From: Acanthochromis polyacanthus
Taxonomy: Eukaryota; Chordata; Actinopteri; Pomacentridae
Length of the DNA stretch: 64,000 nt
Direction of reading: 5' to 3'
NCBI RefSeq assembly: GCF_021347895.1
Contig: NC_067121.1
Coordinates: 17,619,962-17,683,961 of the forward strand
Below are positions 62,290 through 64,000 of this stretch, one piece after another. The translations under genes and the position numbers were made by a program. The notes beneath the pieces were generated by a model. That model made no database searches and was not told the DNA's origin. It saw nothing but the letters and a program-made list of their open reading frames with translations. Each line of letters starts with the position of its first letter. The first letter of the stretch is position 1.

Positions 62290-62690
62290 TATTTGTTTAA
62301 AATTCTTTTAATAAAGATCTGAATGGACATGGGTAATGTGTATACCTAAATACTTTAAACCTGGCTTTGACATACAGAAAGGAAGTGCGCTGTCTGCTGT
62401 TTGCAAGCTAGATCATTGATTGGAAAGCATTCACTCTTGGACAGGTTTAGTTTATAGCCTGAGAAGGTTCCAAACTCATTCAGGATATTCACAATGTCAG
62501 GGACGCATAACATAGGATCTGAGATATACAGTAGAGGGTCATCTGCATAGAGAAAAAGTTTGTGTACAGTTCCCATTATGTAAATTCCATATATATTGGG
62601 TGCTGTTCTAAATGCAATTGACAAGTTAGCTAAAATAAAAGAGGGCTGAGGGACACCCCTGCCGCGTGCCTCAACCTACAATTTCATGCC
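62290..62690 (-). mobile_element. L1-type LINE reverse-transcriptase fragment, antisense
   Basis: On the - strand, frame 62355-62624 includes GTVHKLFLYADDPLLYISDP, with the YADD catalytic motif of reverse transcriptase, then GTFSGYKLNLSKSE. This pattern is typical of L1/Tx1-clade LINEs of fish. It is about 90 residues long and broken at both ends, so it is not functional. It is of a different clade from the neighbouring LINE. Confidence 0.85.
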
Positions 62691-62886
62691 ATAACAACAT
62701 TTATTGAAGCCCTTTCTTTGAACACAAATAGTGATAATTCAGTTAAATATCTGTTAAAAGTCGGTCAATGTGCTGCACAAGAAAATCATCCAACTCTAGA
62801 TCGGAATCATTGGTGCTTATTAAAACACTTATTGCATGTGAACTTGCACAACGTTTTTCTAAATGACCATCTGTCCTCTGTTGCAG

Positions 62887-63412
62887 CTGTGAGGTGAGAC
62901 CAGGACCAGAGTTTCTGACACGGTCCTACAGATTTTACCCCAACAACACCTTCCAGGCTAACCAGTTCTACTATGAGGACAACCACTGCACCAAACCCAC
63001 CTACACACTGGTGATCCGAGGCAGACTGCGCTTACGCCAGGCCTCCTGGATCATCCGTGGTGGTACAGAAGCAGAGTACCACCTCCACCGTGTCCAGATG
63101 GTGTGTCACACAGCAACCGTAGCCAAAGAGCTCAGCCAGCGGCTCAAACACAGCTGCCGAGGGGCCGTAAAGGGTCACTGGGAGTCCGGTGTGATCTACG
63201 AGCTGTGGAGCGAGGAAGGTGGCTATGACTGCTCCAGAGAGCTTAACTTTGCCATGCACGAGCTGCAGCTGCTGAGAGTAGAGAAACAGTACCTGCATCA
63301 CAACCTGGATCACCTGGTGGAGGAGCTGTTCCTAGGAGACATCCACACTGAGCCGTCACAGAGGTTGTACTACAAACCGTCCAGCTACCAGACTGCACTG
63401 CAGAACGCTAAG
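62887..63412 (+). CDS. apcdd1: apcdd1 exon 3
   Basis: 526 bp, residues 74-249, ending in phase 0 at AACGCTAAG|GTCAGT. It encodes most of the first APCDD1 domain. [20 protein letters not shown] is followed by an N-glycosylation site (NNT), then [60 protein letters not shown] and the end [11 protein letters not shown]. Cysteines are present at CEVR, HCTKP, VCHT, SCRG and DCSR, as expected of the disulfide-bonded ectodomain. The match to human APCDD1 is strong throughout. The remaining half (second domain and C-terminal membrane anchor) lies beyond the window. Confidence 0.96.
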
Positions 63413-64000
63413 GTCAGTTCTTAATGATTATTTTCTTTGAGAGAGGAGGATGATACGTGTTTGTGAACACTAGATGAAGTTGAGGGATCATGTGTTGATT
63501 TCCTTGAATAGGAGGGAAGGAAAAAAATTCTGCAAGAGAAGAAATTTAGCATTTTTTTTAGACTCTCCATAAATTTAACCCAAATATTGATTTGAGAAAG
63601 AGCTATGAATCTGTCAATCCTTTCCGTGTCCGGGCCAGGTGAGGTTTCCCGTGTTGAGTCAAATTAAGCTGCAGGCTCCACTCCTGGTGGTGCCCTTCTG
63701 TCAATTCCTTCAAGTTTCAGTTTTGCAACCATGCTCTCCCTGGAAACTAAAGACTTTGATTTCCCGGACGCTGCACAGTGGGTCATGGGAATAACCGGAT
63801 CGCTAGTTGGCGTCGTTTATGGTTGGAGCAAGGACGGTATCTGATCGTCTTCAAACCTCCGACTTTTGTTCTTGATTGATGAAAAAATTCTTGGCAAATG
63901 CTTGCACTTGGATGGAATGCTAATACATTTTGTAAAAATATACACAATATACCATTAGCATGCTGACATCAGACTTTAGCTCTAATCAGCCTCCCAACGA
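63413..64000 (+). other. apcdd1: Start of apcdd1 intron 3
   Basis: Follows the GTCAGT donor. No further coding segment is visible to the window edge; the family's next exon (beginning with a Cys-rich CIAC-type segment) was looked for and not found. Confidence 0.75.

Larger units (their letters stand above)
60582..62886 (+). other. apcdd1: apcdd1 intron 2
   Basis: A 2.3-kb GT-AG intron (GTTTGT donor; CTCTGTTGCAG acceptor). It contains two LINE fragments, both antisense to the gene, at 61306-62035 and 62290-62690. The first 720 bp show nothing recognisable. Confidence 0.85.

Overview
This is eukaryotic genomic DNA, almost certainly from a ray-finned (teleost) fish. It is AT-rich and gene-poor, with genes split by GT-AG introns, long (CA)n/(TA)n microsatellites, and many Tc1/mariner, hAT-like, Harbinger-like and TTAA-flanked elements plus LINE fragments of the kinds common in fish. 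There is no bacterial, phage or CRISPR content. Family names for repeats come from recall and pattern matching, not a database search.

Two protein-coding genes are well supported, both on the + strand. (1) A ZBTB14-type BTB/zinc-finger transcription factor at 6518-7689 has its whole coding region in one exon, as in other vertebrates. It has a CpG-rich promoter and 5' UTR at about 5740-6180, an acceptor at 6493-6494 just before the start codon, and a likely poly(A) signal at 8445. The reading frame is broken by one missing base near 7256, and the first zinc finger is degenerate. (2) The 5' half of apcdd1, a secreted or membrane-anchored Wnt inhibitor, has exon 1 (signal peptide) at 51309-51345, exon 2 at 60398-60581 and exon 3 at 62887-63412. 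The rest lies beyond the right edge. In human, ZBTB14 and APCDD1 are both on 18p11, so the pairing fits conserved synteny.

Layout: 1-2247 unassigned; 2248-5601 a (TA)n tract, a 251-bp foldback element and two decayed Tc1 transposons back to back; 5740-8465 zbtb14-like gene; 8466-11384 intergenic with a Tc1-type MITE; 11385-12536 a TG/CA-rich belt; 13298-13930 a strongly strand-biased pyrimidine tract; 13950-14545 a hAT-like remnant; 16596-50740 intergenic DNA dominated by transposon fossils, separated by unique stretches; 50740-64000 apcdd1 promoter, exon 1, a 9-kb intron 1 with repeats, exon 2, a 2.3-kb intron 2 holding two antisense LINE fragments, exon 3 and the start of intron 3.

The two genes have no direct operational link. 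ZBTB14 is a nuclear GC-rich-DNA-binding repressor and APCDD1 restrains Wnt at the cell surface. I found no convincing new biological system. The most useful observations are the frame break and lost first finger in the zbtb14-like gene, a six-copy two-subfamily repeat, a TTAA-flanked element that still carries a recognisable coding exon, and several nested transposon insertions.
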